A DNA stretch of 40,707 nt from an uncultured Anaeromyxobacter sp. (GCA_903904005.1 CAIVAR010000183.1:1-40707), one strand, 5' to 3'; numbered from the stretch's first letter, positions 1 through 6,399 are shown. Notes: generated by a model not told the origin, from the sequence alone. Numbers and translations are program-made.

Positions 1-170
1 AGCACCGCCTCCATTTCGGCCACGCGGGCCTCTGCCCTCTCGGCTCGCTTTACGGCGGCGACGACGCAGTCACCCACGCCCTTCGCCCACTCTCGCTCGG
101 CGTCCCTCTCCCGCTCCAGTTCATGCAGGCGGGCGCGGAGAGCGGCGTTCTCGGAACTCGCGAACGTCAC
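1..170 (-). CDS. Coiled-coil early protein, 3' end missing
   Basis: The reading frame opens with GTG at 170-168, which overlaps the TGA of the upstream gene (GTGA), and stays open to the window edge, leaving 56 codons and two bases. The visible peptide is charged and heptad-like (ALRARLHELERERDAE, then AVKRAERAEARVAEME), so a coiled coil is likely. It is the last visible gene of the leftward early operon. The piece at the other end of the window (40630-40707) encodes a Cys-rich C-terminus and could be the end of this gene if the genome is circular and one base (or 1+3k bases) is absent at the junction. Related operon genes also place a coiled coil before a zinc-type motif. Function unknown. 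Confidence 0.6.
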   Translation of the reverse strand, partial: MTFASSENAALRARLHELERERDAEREWAKGVGDCVVAAVKRAERAEARVAEMEAV

Positions 171-556
171 TTGCCGCCCTCCCTCTCGCCGTCGTCCGGG
201 CGGGGCGAGAGCGCCAGCGCCAGACGGCACCCGTCCGTATGCCCATCCGTCTTCACCGACTCGCACACCGGGCACTCCAGCCATACCTCCACCGGACCAC
301 CCGGCATCGTGTGCCCGACCCACTCGACCTCGCCCAGGAGCGCGCGCAGCTGCTCCATCTCCTGGGTCGCGACGTGCGCTCGAATCAGCGCCGCATCCCG
401 CTCCCTCTTCAACGCCAGAAGCTCGCAGATCGGATTCCCCACCGCTGGCTCCATGTGGTACACGCCGTCTGTCATCGGCGGGATGTCCTCCGGGTACGCT
501 GCGAACCGGCCGCACGCGCACGGCCCCTCCATTTTCGTGATGACCGGCTCGCTCAT
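167..556 (-). CDS. Coiled-coil / zinc-motif early protein (paralogue 1)
   Basis: This is a 129-aa protein. I chose the ATG at 556-554 because it overlaps the upstream TGA (ATGA) and has GGAAGGGA a few bases upstream; the frame is open further upstream, but that part looks like a shadow. It has an N-terminal Cys pair (CACG), a helical middle (LLALKRERDAALIRAH), then LLGEVEW, CPVC and GHTDGCRLALAL. The same C-terminal pattern (E-W/F, CPxC, H-x-x-x-C-K/R-L-A-x-x-L) recurs in the genes at 39097-39546 and 39668-40039. A zinc-binding role is inferred from the Cys/His spacing. Biological role unknown. Confidence 0.75.
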   Translation of the reverse strand: MSEPVITKMEGPCACGRFAAYPEDIPPMTDGVYHMEPAVGNPICELLALKRERDAALIRAHVATQEMEQLRALLGEVEWVGHTMPGGPVEVWLECPVCESVKTDGHTDGCRLALALSPRPDDGEREGGK

Positions 557-1020
557 GTCGTTCCCTTCCACCACGTTCGGGCGAGTCGCTGAACCTGTCC
601 CCACGCCCGGTTGAACTCCTGATCCGTATCGGCCTCGACGTATCTCCAGACCGCGCGCGGCAGGGGCCGCACCGACCCGCTCGGCGTCTCGCCCCGGAGC
701 TTGCCCATCGCATCGGACTTCACCCACGCCTGCGCCGCCCCCAGGAGCTTGACCAGGGCGGCCCGGTCCCCGGCGTCGGCCCACGCCAGCATCGCCTCCG
801 CGAACTCCTCCGTGCGCCGAACCGCCATCCCCTCCGGGTGGCCCGTCCGGTAGAAGTTGCGCGAGTGCCGCACGCAGTACCCAGCGCCCTCGTCACCGAC
901 CAGTTCGCAGCCGCGCGCTCGACAGTCGGGGATGACGTACTCCCGACGCTTCCCTCTGCCGCCGGTCCAGTTCTGCTCCCCGGAGACCAAGAGGTCCGAC
1001 CACGGCACCTGTCGCATCAT
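553..1020 (-). CDS. Small zinc-finger protein with helical tail
   Basis: This is a 155-aa protein when started at ATG 1020-1018, which overlaps the preceding stop and has GGTGGACG upstream; an ATG at 1032 is possible but lacks a ribosome site. The N-terminal third carries a C-x4-C, then C-x2-H arrangement (DCRARGC, YCVRH) followed by a basic R-x-G-H-P segment. This resembles zinc knuckles at the front of phage HNH-type proteins, but no HNH core is visible. The rest is helical and ends WWKGTT. Three other genes in the window (1017-1220, 8464-8739, 38805-39065) carry the same finger. DNA binding is a guess. Confidence 0.7.
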   Translation of the reverse strand: MMRQVPWSDLLVSGEQNWTGGRGKRREYVIPDCRARGCELVGDEGAGYCVRHSRNFYRTGHPEGMAVRRTEEFAEAMLAWADAGDRAALVKLLGAAQAWVKSDAMGKLRGETPSGSVRPLPRAVWRYVEADTDQEFNRAWGQVQRLARTWWKGTT

Positions 1021-1220
1021 GTCGTCCACCATTCTGGGATGCCCAGAGCGGCGCGCTGCCGCGCCCTGCGAGACCGGTCGCGGTCCCGCTCCTCCGGGGT
1101 TAGGGGTCTGTGCGCCCGCTGGAGCTTCGGCCTGTGGTGGGAGCAGTAACGGTACGGCCCGCCCGCGACGACCCTGGCGTTACAGCACTCGATCTCGCAC
1201 TTCCGCCATGCGTAGCTCAC
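1017..1220 (-). CDS. 67-aa zinc-finger protein
   Basis: It starts at GTG 1220-1218, coupled to the upstream stop by GTGA and preceded by GGTGGAGAG. The peptide has KCEIECC, then YCSHH, a compact Cys/His cluster, followed by a very basic helix (ERDRDRSRRARQR). It looks like a tiny nucleic-acid-binding protein. It lies in the leftward early operon between two other small genes and belongs by pattern to the four-member finger set of this phage. Function unknown. Confidence 0.65.
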   Translation of the reverse strand: MSYAWRKCEIECCNARVVAGGPYRYCSHHRPKLQRAHRPLTPEERDRDRSRRARQRAALGIPEWWTT

Positions 1221-1468
1221 GCTGCTCTCTCCACCGCCCGGGTCCGCTCCAGAACTGCGGTGCGCCACAAGAGGACCGCGTGGACAGCTTCCGCACGCGC
1301 GTCGTCTGTCGCCTTCGCCATCGCCTGCCCGTCCGGTGCCATCGACTGAACCGCTGTCGCGAGCGCCTCGACCTGGGCGAGGAACAGCAGCGCCCTGGTC
1401 GCCTCTTCACGTCGAGCCCAGACCGAACCGTCGAGGCCGTGGACCGTCACCGCAGTGCCAGGGTTCAT
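1217..1468 (-). CDS. Hypothetical early protein, 83 aa
   Basis: The start ATG at 1468-1466 overlaps the upstream TGA (ATGA). The product begins MNPGTAVTVHGLDGSVW and is mostly Ala-rich amphipathic helix (ALLFLAQVEALATAVQ; KATDDARAEAVHAVLLWRTA). No family is recognised and no membrane segment or signal peptide is seen. The long upstream extension of this frame to 1639 is rejected because it would run across the neighbouring gene. Confidence 0.65.
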   Translation of the reverse strand: MNPGTAVTVHGLDGSVWARREEATRALLFLAQVEALATAVQSMAPDGQAMAKATDDARAEAVHAVLLWRTAVLERTRAVERAA

Positions 1469-1686
1469 TCGTCCTCCAGCGCGCGCCGTGCCGAAGCAGA
1501 CTCGATCCTGTGGACGGCTTCCTCGATGGACCGGCCCGCCCACCACGTTAGACGCCCCGCCCGGGTGACGCCGAGCATCAGCGGAGACCCAGGAACGAGA
1601 CGGCACTCCTCCACCCCGAGTCGGCGCAGACGATTCCACACCGACTCGGGGAGAGGAGAGGAAGCCGGGATGCCCGTTGTTTTCAT
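1465..1686 (-). CDS. Hypothetical early protein, 73 aa
   Basis: The ATG at 1686-1684 has a good ribosome site (AAGGGAG). The peptide begins MKTTGIPASSPLPESVW and contains LGVTRAGRLTWWAGRS near the middle, then a helical acidic tail. There is a short gap to the SSB-like gene upstream, and the stop overlaps the next start. I do not recognise a domain. Confidence 0.65.
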   Translation of the reverse strand: MKTTGIPASSPLPESVWNRLRRLGVEECRLVPGSPLMLGVTRAGRLTWWAGRSIEEAVHRIESASARRALEDE

Positions 1687-1704
1687 CTCGGCTCCCTTGG
1701 GGAC

Positions 1705-2247
1705 CTAGAACGGGATGTCGTCGGTGGAGTGCTCGCCCTCCTGGGCGTCGAGCACCTCCTGGGGGACCTCCACCGCCTTGACCGGCCGCTTCGCGGGCGC
1801 GGTCTTCGCCGGCTGCGCGGGCGCTCCCGTCGCACGGTCGAACGCGACGACCTTGCCCTTCATGCGCGCCGCAAACGCCTTCGCCTTGTCCGGGGGGAGG
1901 GTGGCCTTGAGCCCCACTCCGTTCGTCCCGTTGACCCAGCGGATGCGCGCCCTGACAGCCCCCTGCTGGTCGGCCTCATGCTCGACGACGACGACGACCT
2001 CCGGGGCGTCTTCCTTCGACAGGTCGGACAGGTCCGACAGGTCGCTGCCCTTCCAGCCCGCCGTCCGCAGCGATCGGAACGTGCCCTCGGTCGTCTTCTC
2101 CGTGAAGAAGCCGTACCAGTTCATGTTCTGGCCCGGGAAGTCGAGCAGCGTGAAGGCGACGACGACCTGCTCCTTGCCGCCCTTGGTCTCCCCTAGGACG
2201 CCGTTGGTCGCCCGAGCGCGGTACTGCCCTGCCTCGATGAGTGCCAT
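1705..2247 (-). CDS. Phage single-stranded DNA-binding protein (SSB-like)
   Basis: This is a 180-aa protein starting at ATG 2247-2245 behind GGGGAGG. The N-terminal part is beta-rich (QYRARATNGVLGE, KEQVVVAFTLLDFPGQ), with conserved aromatics (NWYGFFTEKT), as expected for an OB-like fold. A Pro/Ala/Lys-rich linker follows, and the protein ends in an acidic tip, DDIPF. That tip is the classic SSB C-terminal docking motif for partner proteins. It sits directly after a Sak4-like ATPase and a PD-(D/E)XK nuclease, so it most likely coats ssDNA during phage recombination and replication. A tandem SDL triplet (residues about 84-92) is unusual. The role rests on the tip and context rather than a firm family match. 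Confidence 0.75.
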   Translation of the reverse strand: MALIEAGQYRARATNGVLGETKGGKEQVVVAFTLLDFPGQNMNWYGFFTEKTTEGTFRSLRTAGWKGSDLSDLSDLSKEDAPEVVVVVEHEADQQGAVRARIRWVNGTNGVGLKATLPPDKAKAFAARMKGKVVAFDRATGAPAQPAKTAPAKRPVKAVEVPQEVLDAQEGEHSTDDIPF

Positions 2248-2249
2248 GT

Positions 2250-3194
2250 CTACGCCTCCCCGCCCGCTTGGGCGTTCATCCAGTTGTTGAGTTGCGCGAG
2301 CTTCTCGGCGTTCCCGCCAGCCCGCGTGATCGCTGCCTCGACCTTCTTCTTCACGTCCTCGGTCAGCGGCGCGGCCTTCGCGCGAATCGCCGTGACGAAC
2401 GCCTCCGGGGATGCGACCTGCTGGGTCCGCATCGCCGCCGCGAACGCCTCGTAGTCGAGCGGCAACTGGTCGGGGAGCGAGTGACGGTTCTTGGCGTCCC
2501 AGGCCGCGCTGTGCGTCGTGTGGACGATGCGCGCGCCCGTCGAGATGCCCTTCACCCGCTTGGTCTTCGTGTCCTGCTCCGCGAACGTCTCGTAGGTGGC
2601 GAACAGCACCGAGTCCACCCACTCCTTGAGCAGCCCGCCCGCCTTGGGGTGGAGTTTGAGCTCGAATCGGTCGTAGTCGTTCCCGGCCGGATTCTTGAAG
2701 CTCTTGATCCACGCGTGCGCCAGGAGGATGACGTGCATCCCTCGGGCGCGGGCTCGCTCCAGTTGGGCGAGGAAGACGCGCCACTCGTCGAGCGCGGCCT
2801 GATAGCCCTTCCCGTAGCCGTATGCCTCGATGTTCGGCTGGCTGTCTCGCTTGCAGAGGTGAGCCCAGAGCAGCGGCTCGGCCCAGTCGAGCGTGTCGAT
2901 GACGAGCGTCTTGTAGGGGTGCTCCTCCTGGGTCAGCACCCGGACGGCCTCCTTCACGTCGTCCCAGGTCTCCGGGGCGGGGAACCGCTCCACGTCGAGG
3001 TGCGCCGTCCCGTCCTCGACCCCGATGAAGATGGGGCGAGGCGCCGCAGCGGCCCAGGAGGACTTCCCGATCCCCTCCGTGCCGAACAGGAGGGTTCGGA
3101 TCGGCATGTCCTGCTTGCCCCGGATGACCGCGCCGAGTGTCATCTTCGACACCTTGGGCGTTGTCACTACTGGTTGTGGCTTCACGATGTTCAT
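2250..3194 (-). CDS. Sak4-like RecA-fold ATPase (AAA_24 type)
   Basis: This is a 314-aa protein with a P-loop GTEGIGKSS at residues 38-46 and a Walker B strand KTLVIDTLDW near 95-104, followed by VILLAHAW, a sensor-like strand. The layout matches the phage Sak4/AAA_24 group, single-domain RecA relatives that promote annealing together with a phage SSB. The C-terminal 60 residues are helical and Lys/Ala-rich. ATG 3194 has GAGAGGA upstream. The frame stays open upstream to 4070, but that extension overlaps the nuclease gene and has shadow composition. The neighbours (nuclease, SSB) support a recombination module. Confidence 0.85.
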   Translation of the reverse strand: MNIVKPQPVVTTPKVSKMTLGAVIRGKQDMPIRTLLFGTEGIGKSSWAAAAPRPIFIGVEDGTAHLDVERFPAPETWDDVKEAVRVLTQEEHPYKTLVIDTLDWAEPLLWAHLCKRDSQPNIEAYGYGKGYQAALDEWRVFLAQLERARARGMHVILLAHAWIKSFKNPAGNDYDRFELKLHPKAGGLLKEWVDSVLFATYETFAEQDTKTKRVKGISTGARIVHTTHSAAWDAKNRHSLPDQLPLDYEAFAAAMRTQQVASPEAFVTAIRAKAAPLTEDVKKKVEAAITRAGGNAEKLAQLNNWMNAQAGGEA

Positions 3195-3223
3195 GCGGTC
3201 CTCTCGTTCGACCGTTCTGCGGG

Positions 3224-4222
3224 TTATCCCGCCGCCAGGATGGCGGGGGAGGGGTTCAAGGTTGCGAGCGCGGCGTCCAGGCGCTGACTCTGCGGCGCGA
3301 GCCACCACGCCTCCAGCGCGAGATGAATCAGGCTCCCGAAGCGCAGCGCGTCGGCGTCCTCGGCGGGCCGGTACCCCTCGATGTACGTCAGCCGGTGGAG
3401 CCGCTGGCACGCGCGAGCGGACGACAGCCGGGACGAGGACAGGAGCCGATCGTCGGCGTTCGTGTTCAACTCCGGGTGGAGTACCTCGCTGCGCCGGTAC
3501 AGGGTCGCGTCTTCCAGGGACGCCTCGCCTGTGCAGACCGGGAAAAAGGGGCAGGTCGAGCCGTAGCGGACACAGGCGTCGGGGTTCCTGGGGTGTCTCC
3601 CCGTGGACTCGGCCTCGCGCAGCGTCTGGCCCCAGGCCCATACGTCGGCCAGCCCGTCCTTGACCTCGGTCTCCAAGCGCACTACCTCGGCGCGGACGAA
3701 GTGTTCGTTGGGCGCTTCGCTGACGGCTTCGATGAGCCGGTCCCGGTATTCCTCCGGGGACTCGTCCACCTCCCGCTGGTTCGCGTACAGCCGGCCGTCC
3801 TTGGTGAACTTCCGGGCCTCGGGCGGGGTGGCGCGCAGGGGACGGCGCGACGGCTTGATGAGTACGTCGTAGATCACGCCGTCTAGCTGGTGCCCCAGCG
3901 CAGCGGCCCCGGCGTAGTAGATCGAGACTTGCCCGTCGAGCCGCAGGCGCTTGAGGTAGTCGGACCCGGGGCCAACGTCGGCGCTGGAGGTCTTGTGTTC
4001 GATGAGGAGGGTACGCTTCTCGCCGCCCCGCTCGCGCAGGATGCCGTCGAGCTTGCCGGCAAGCGTCCACGTCCGAGAGGAAGCGCCCGTGTCGGGGTTG
4101 GTCAGCTTCGACCGGAACTCGGCCTCGATGGCGACAACGTCGTACTGCTCGGCGTCGTCGGCCCAGCGAGCGTCGTATCCCCGAATCATAACTTCGGCGC
4201 GCACCAAGTCGTAAGCGTTCAC
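3224..4222 (-). CDS. RecB/Cas4-like PD-(D/E)XK nuclease, apparently circularly permuted
   Basis: This is a 332-aa protein starting at GTG 4222-4220, joined by GTGA to the tiny gene upstream. Core motifs are D59 in AGKLDGI, E75-x-K77 in LLIEHKTSS, and Q98-x3-Y102. Cys217, Cys224 and Cys230 form the C-terminal part of an Fe-S-type cluster. In the usual PDDEXK_1 phage family the protein begins with an S-x-S-R...C-R segment and a G-x2-x-H motif. Here those elements lie at the C-terminus (SSSRLSSARACQR at 262-274, FGSLIHLALEAWW at 295-307), after the normal end motif HPEL (249-252). All catalytic and Cys elements are present but in rotated order. Inferred role: end-processing in recombination with the Sak4-like and SSB-like proteins. 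Confidence 0.85.
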   Translation of the reverse strand: MNAYDLVRAEVMIRGYDARWADDAEQYDVVAIEAEFRSKLTNPDTGASSRTWTLAGKLDGILRERGGEKRTLLIEHKTSSADVGPGSDYLKRLRLDGQVSIYYAGAAALGHQLDGVIYDVLIKPSRRPLRATPPEARKFTKDGRLYANQREVDESPEEYRDRLIEAVSEAPNEHFVRAEVVRLETEVKDGLADVWAWGQTLREAESTGRHPRNPDACVRYGSTCPFFPVCTGEASLEDATLYRRSEVLHPELNTNADDRLLSSSRLSSARACQRLHRLTYIEGYRPAEDADALRFGSLIHLALEAWWLAPQSQRLDAALATLNPSPAILAAG

Positions 4223-4314
4223 AGGTTCACCCGGAGGAACGAGAGGATGGTGAAGACGGCCAGGAGGAAGACAGCGGCTTCGATGGTCGCAACGACGACT
4301 TCGCGGGGCGTCAC
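4219..4314 (-). CDS. 31-aa single-pass membrane peptide
   Basis: GTG 4314-4312 overlaps the upstream TGA, and its own TGA (4221-4219) overlaps the nuclease GTG, so it is coupled at both ends. The peptide begins MTPREVVVATIEAA and continues with a hydrophobic stretch FLLAVFTILSFL, enough for one membrane helix. It is too short for length-filtered gene finders. The double GTGA overlap argues that it is translated. Function unknown; it might only serve to couple nuclease translation. Confidence 0.6.
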   Translation of the reverse strand: MTPREVVVATIEAAVFLLAVFTILSFLRVNL

Positions 4315-4526
4315 GGCTCGTCACCCGCGCGTTCGATCTCGACCAACTGGTCTGCGGTCAGGATGACGACAACGCCGTCAGCGTAGAGGTAGACGAGGCC
4401 CGACTCGGGCTCTCGGATGGACGCCTCGACGCGAAGTCCGTTGGCGAGAGGCTGCTGCTCGGTCCAGAGGAGCATGTCGTTCGGGCGAACGTGGGTGGCG
4501 CGTACCGTGTCGATGTTTTCAAGCAT
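4311..4526 (-). CDS. First gene of leftward operon, 71-aa acidic protein
   Basis: It starts at ATG 4526-4524 with a perfect AGGAGG, only about 14 bases downstream of the predicted transcription start. The peptide (MLENIDTVRATHVRPND...) ends in beta-like strands GLVYLYADGVVVILT and an acidic helix DQLVEIERAGDEP. No domain is recognised. As the first gene behind the strongest early promoter it should be made abundantly and early, which is a common place for host-takeover or regulatory peptides. Confidence 0.75.
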   Translation of the reverse strand: MLENIDTVRATHVRPNDMLLWTEQQPLANGLRVEASIREPESGLVYLYADGVVVILTADQLVEIERAGDEP

Positions 4527-4545
4527 CCGTTGGCCTCCTGATAGC

Positions 4546-4574
4546 AATATGCCAAACCGGTAGACGGTTGTCAA
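4546..4574 (-). promoter_or_regulatory. Leftward early promoter
   Basis: On the minus strand a consensus -35 box TTGACA (4574-4569) is followed after exactly 17 bases by CATATT (4551-4546). The start of transcription should fall near 4540, directly ahead of AGGAGG and the ATG at 4526. This is the best sigma70-type promoter in the window and would drive the whole leftward operon. Confidence 0.75.
4555..4569. promoter_or_regulatory. Putative operator inside the leftward promoter
   Basis: A perfect inverted repeat, AACCG-GTAGA-CGGTT, fills the spacer between the -35 and -10 boxes. A dimeric repressor bound there would block RNA polymerase. The obvious candidates are the XRE repressor (4982-5335) or the Cro-like protein (5463-5702). 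Two other palindromes with a similar CGT-n-TAC core lie at 37698-37715 and 39083-39094. Confidence 0.5.
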
Positions 4575-4635
4575 CCCCGCGCCGCGAGAATAATCTCCGG
4601 GTCCGACAACAGGGGCGTGCGGGATGCCTGGGGCG

Positions 4636-4941
4636 CTACTGCGCGACGGCGCGCTGGGGAGCCCCAGCAGCTGTTTCGACGGCGGCGTAGGCATCGCCCG
4701 CCGTGATGAAGCATTCGACCATACTGGCGGCGCTTGCCTCGGCGGCGTCAGGGCCGCTCAGCGCCTGCTCTATCAAGTCGAGATGGAAGCGGCGCTCCCG
4801 GACGAAAACGAGCACGGCTTCGCGGTATGCGTCGGGGCCGGGGACGGAGCGCCCCCCTGCTACCGCCTGCAGAGCAGGGAGTATCCGCAAGGCGTGGTCT
4901 TCGAAGCTCCGGGACGAAATCTGCTCGGCGGTTCCAGCCAT
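4636..4941 (-). CDS. Passenger gene downstream of the repressor (lambda rex-like position)
   Basis: This is a 101-aa protein if started at ATG 4941; an in-frame GTG at 4956 would add five residues, and neither has a strong ribosome site. It is helical and acidic (FEDHALRILPALQAVAGG; VFVRERRFHLDLIEQAL) with no recognised family. It lies 40 bases after the repressor stop on the same strand, so it is probably transcribed with the repressor in lysogens. Genes in this position often serve lysogen functions such as exclusion, but that is inference from position only. Confidence 0.55.
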   Translation of the reverse strand: MAGTAEQISSRSFEDHALRILPALQAVAGGRSVPGPDAYREAVLVFVRERRFHLDLIEQALSGPDAAEASAASMVECFITAGDAYAAVETAAGAPQRAVAQ

Positions 4942-4981
4942 ATGTGCAGATACCACCCCGCACCGACAGCTTCAACGGACC

Positions 4982-5335
4982 TCACGGGATGGACGAAAGA
5001 TGGCCTTTGACGGTCGGTAATGGCTTTTCTCTAAGGGTACGCTCCAGCAACCGGGCCTGCTCTTCCGAGATGAACGGCCATCCCGGGAGGACTTCCTTGG
5101 CGATGAGCGCAAGATGGTCTGCCATCAAACCGAGCTCGGTCGTGGAAAACTGGTTTCGGACTAGCCCGGTCTTGTGCGTGTACTGACTTGGGTCCGTGCC
5201 GGCGGAAGCGGCGAGCGCCATCCGGGTTACCCCGAGGTCGATCCGGCGTCGCTCCAGGCGGGCGACAAGCTCATAAGGGTCGTATCGGCCGCCTCCGCGA
5301 ATCGACGGGCCCCTGCCTCTACGCTTTTCTACCAT
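4982..5335 (-). CDS. XRE-family HTH regulator, CI-like repressor candidate
   Basis: This is a 117-aa protein starting at ATG 5335-5333 with GAGAAGG upstream. A basic N-terminus (VEKRRGRGPSIRGGGR) precedes a helix-turn-helix spanning about residues 25-75 (LVARLERRRIDLGVTRMAL, then SQYTHKTG and a third helix). A short C-terminal part contains LPGWPFISEEQARLLE. It lacks the S24 self-cleaving peptidase domain of lambda CI, so RecA-triggered cleavage is not expected. It diverges from a Cro-like gene across a 127-base regulatory region, the normal arrangement of a lysogeny switch. Confidence 0.75.
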   Translation of the reverse strand: MVEKRRGRGPSIRGGGRYDPYELVARLERRRIDLGVTRMALAASAGTDPSQYTHKTGLVRNQFSTTELGLMADHLALIAKEVLPGWPFISEEQARLLERTLREKPLPTVKGHLSSIP

Positions 5336-5424
5336 GGCCTTCTCCCGGGTCTTTCGTAGCACCGGGCTGAACCGCGAACAAGGCCGGGGTTAACGCAGCG
5401 AGTGCCGCCGTTTATGGACGCGGG

Positions 5425-5453
5425 TTGACGTGGCGTGGGTCGTTTGATAACTT
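5425..5453 (+). promoter_or_regulatory. Rightward early promoter for the Cro-like gene
   Basis: TTGACG at 5425-5430 is followed after 17 bases by TAACTT (5448-5453). Transcription would start about 5460, only a few bases before the ATG at 5463, and no Shine-Dalgarno sequence lies between. The message may therefore be leaderless. An imperfect inverted repeat (TGACGTGGC near 5426, GCCAACGTCA near 5455) brackets the promoter and could be an operator. Confidence 0.5.
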
Positions 5454-5462
5454 GCCAACGTC

Positions 5463-5702
5463 ATGCCCCGAGGACTTGCATACGTCGACCCTGTTGCCGA
5501 GGCGCGGGAGAACGCGGAGATGGGGCGCCGGCTCCGCGCGTTCCGTCTGGCGCGAGGGATGTCGCAGAAGGAGCTAGCCGACAAGGCCAGCATCGTCCAC
5601 TCCGAGATCTCCCGCGCCGAAAACGGCCTACGCCCGCTGGCCGTTCGCCAGATCCGCTCCCTCGCCAAGGCGCTCCGTATCCACCCAGGAGACTTCCTGT
5701 GA
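5463..5702 (+). CDS. Cro-like XRE-family HTH protein
   Basis: This is a 79-aa protein that is essentially one HTH_3 domain: MGRRLRAFRLARGMSQKELA, HSEISRAENG and IRSLAKALRIHPGDFL are textbook XRE features. It is the first gene of the rightward early operon and diverges from the 117-aa XRE gene, so it is the natural Cro counterpart. No ribosome site precedes the ATG, consistent with a leaderless or weakly translated message. Its stop overlaps the next start (GTGA). Confidence 0.85.
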   Translation: MPRGLAYVDPVAEARENAEMGRRLRAFRLARGMSQKELADKASIVHSEISRAENGLRPLAVRQIRSLAKALRIHPGDFL

Positions 5703-6004
5703 GGCGCGCTGCCCGGAAAGACGGCAACCACGCCCAGGTGGTCGCCATCTTCCGAGCGCATGGAGCGTCTGTCGAGGTTCTTGAACCCCGCGACCGGGGA
5801 CGCATCACGGGCGGGCTACCAGACCTTCTAGTCGGGTACGAGGGCGTCAACGAGCTGGTCGAAGTGAAGACCCCAGGGGAGTCGCTGAACGAGCGCCAGA
5901 AGCAGTGGCACCGCACCTGGGTCGGAGCGCGGCCCGTAGTCGTCTGCCATGCGGAGGAGTGCATCGAAGTCCTCCGCGCCATGAGGGAAGCGGGGAATCC
6001 ATGA
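5699..6004 (+). CDS. VRR-NUC domain nuclease
   Basis: This is a 101-aa protein started at GTG 5699, overlapping the upstream TGA. It is a stand-alone VRR-NUC (PD-(D/E)XK superfamily) domain: GGLPDLLVGYEG supplies the catalytic Asp, ELVEVKTPG supplies E-x-K, and a downstream Gln (LNERQKQWH) completes the core. Family members are small metal-dependent nucleases, often structure-specific, common in phage replication modules. It lies between the Cro-like gene and the helicase genes. The length is normal for single-domain phage versions. Confidence 0.85.
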   Translation: MRRAARKDGNHAQVVAIFRAHGASVEVLEPRDRGRITGGLPDLLVGYEGVNELVEVKTPGESLNERQKQWHRTWVGARPVVVCHAEECIEVLRAMREAGNP

Positions 6005-6399
6005 ACTGCGAAGCGTGCGGCTATCGCGTGGCCCACGACCCGACATGCCTCGTCGGTTGGGGCCAGCGTAACAAGGCCAAGGACATCGACCGGGCGCGAG
6101 AGGAACGGGACCAGGGCATCGACCGCGCCGAGAACAACGCCGACCTGACGTGGCTCGCCAGGGCCGAGGCGGCTGTCATCGGTCTCGCCCAGGTGCGGGA
6201 GTTCCTCACCGCCGACCTCGTCTGGCCCGTCTGTGGGCCGACCAAGGAGCCGCGCGCACTCGCAGGAGTCCTTCGACGCCTCCAGGGCAAGGTCATCGAG
6301 CCGACCGGGACCTACGCCCAGAGCACACGTCGTCACGCCTCCCCGGTGCAGGTCTGGCGGTCCCTCGTCTACCGCGCCGCCACCGGGACCGGGTCATGA
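6001..6399 (+). CDS. Hypothetical protein with N-terminal Cys/His motif, 132 aa
   Basis: ATG 6001 overlaps the upstream TGA. It starts MNCEACGYRVAHDPTC, a CxxC...H...C arrangement that may bind zinc, then GWGQRNKAKDIDRAREERDQ, a charged helix. A second CxxT-type stretch (VWPVCGPTKE) precedes a basic C-terminal region. It is not related at a glance to the other finger proteins here. Co-transcribed with the VRR-NUC and replication genes; function unknown. Confidence 0.7.
   Translation: MNCEACGYRVAHDPTCLVGWGQRNKAKDIDRAREERDQGIDRAENNADLTWLARAEAAVIGLAQVREFLTADLVWPVCGPTKEPRALAGVLRRLQGKVIEPTGTYAQSTRRHASPVQVWRSLVYRAATGTGS

Noticed and set aside
123-614. 163-aa plus-strand frame at the left edge
   Set aside because: It is opposite the coupled minus-strand genes and has Ser/Pro/Arg shadow composition.
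2250-4070. 606-aa version of the Sak4-like protein
   Set aside because: The extra N-terminus overlaps the nuclease gene and is Arg/Pro/Ala-rich shadow sequence; ATG 3194 with a strong ribosome site is the better start.
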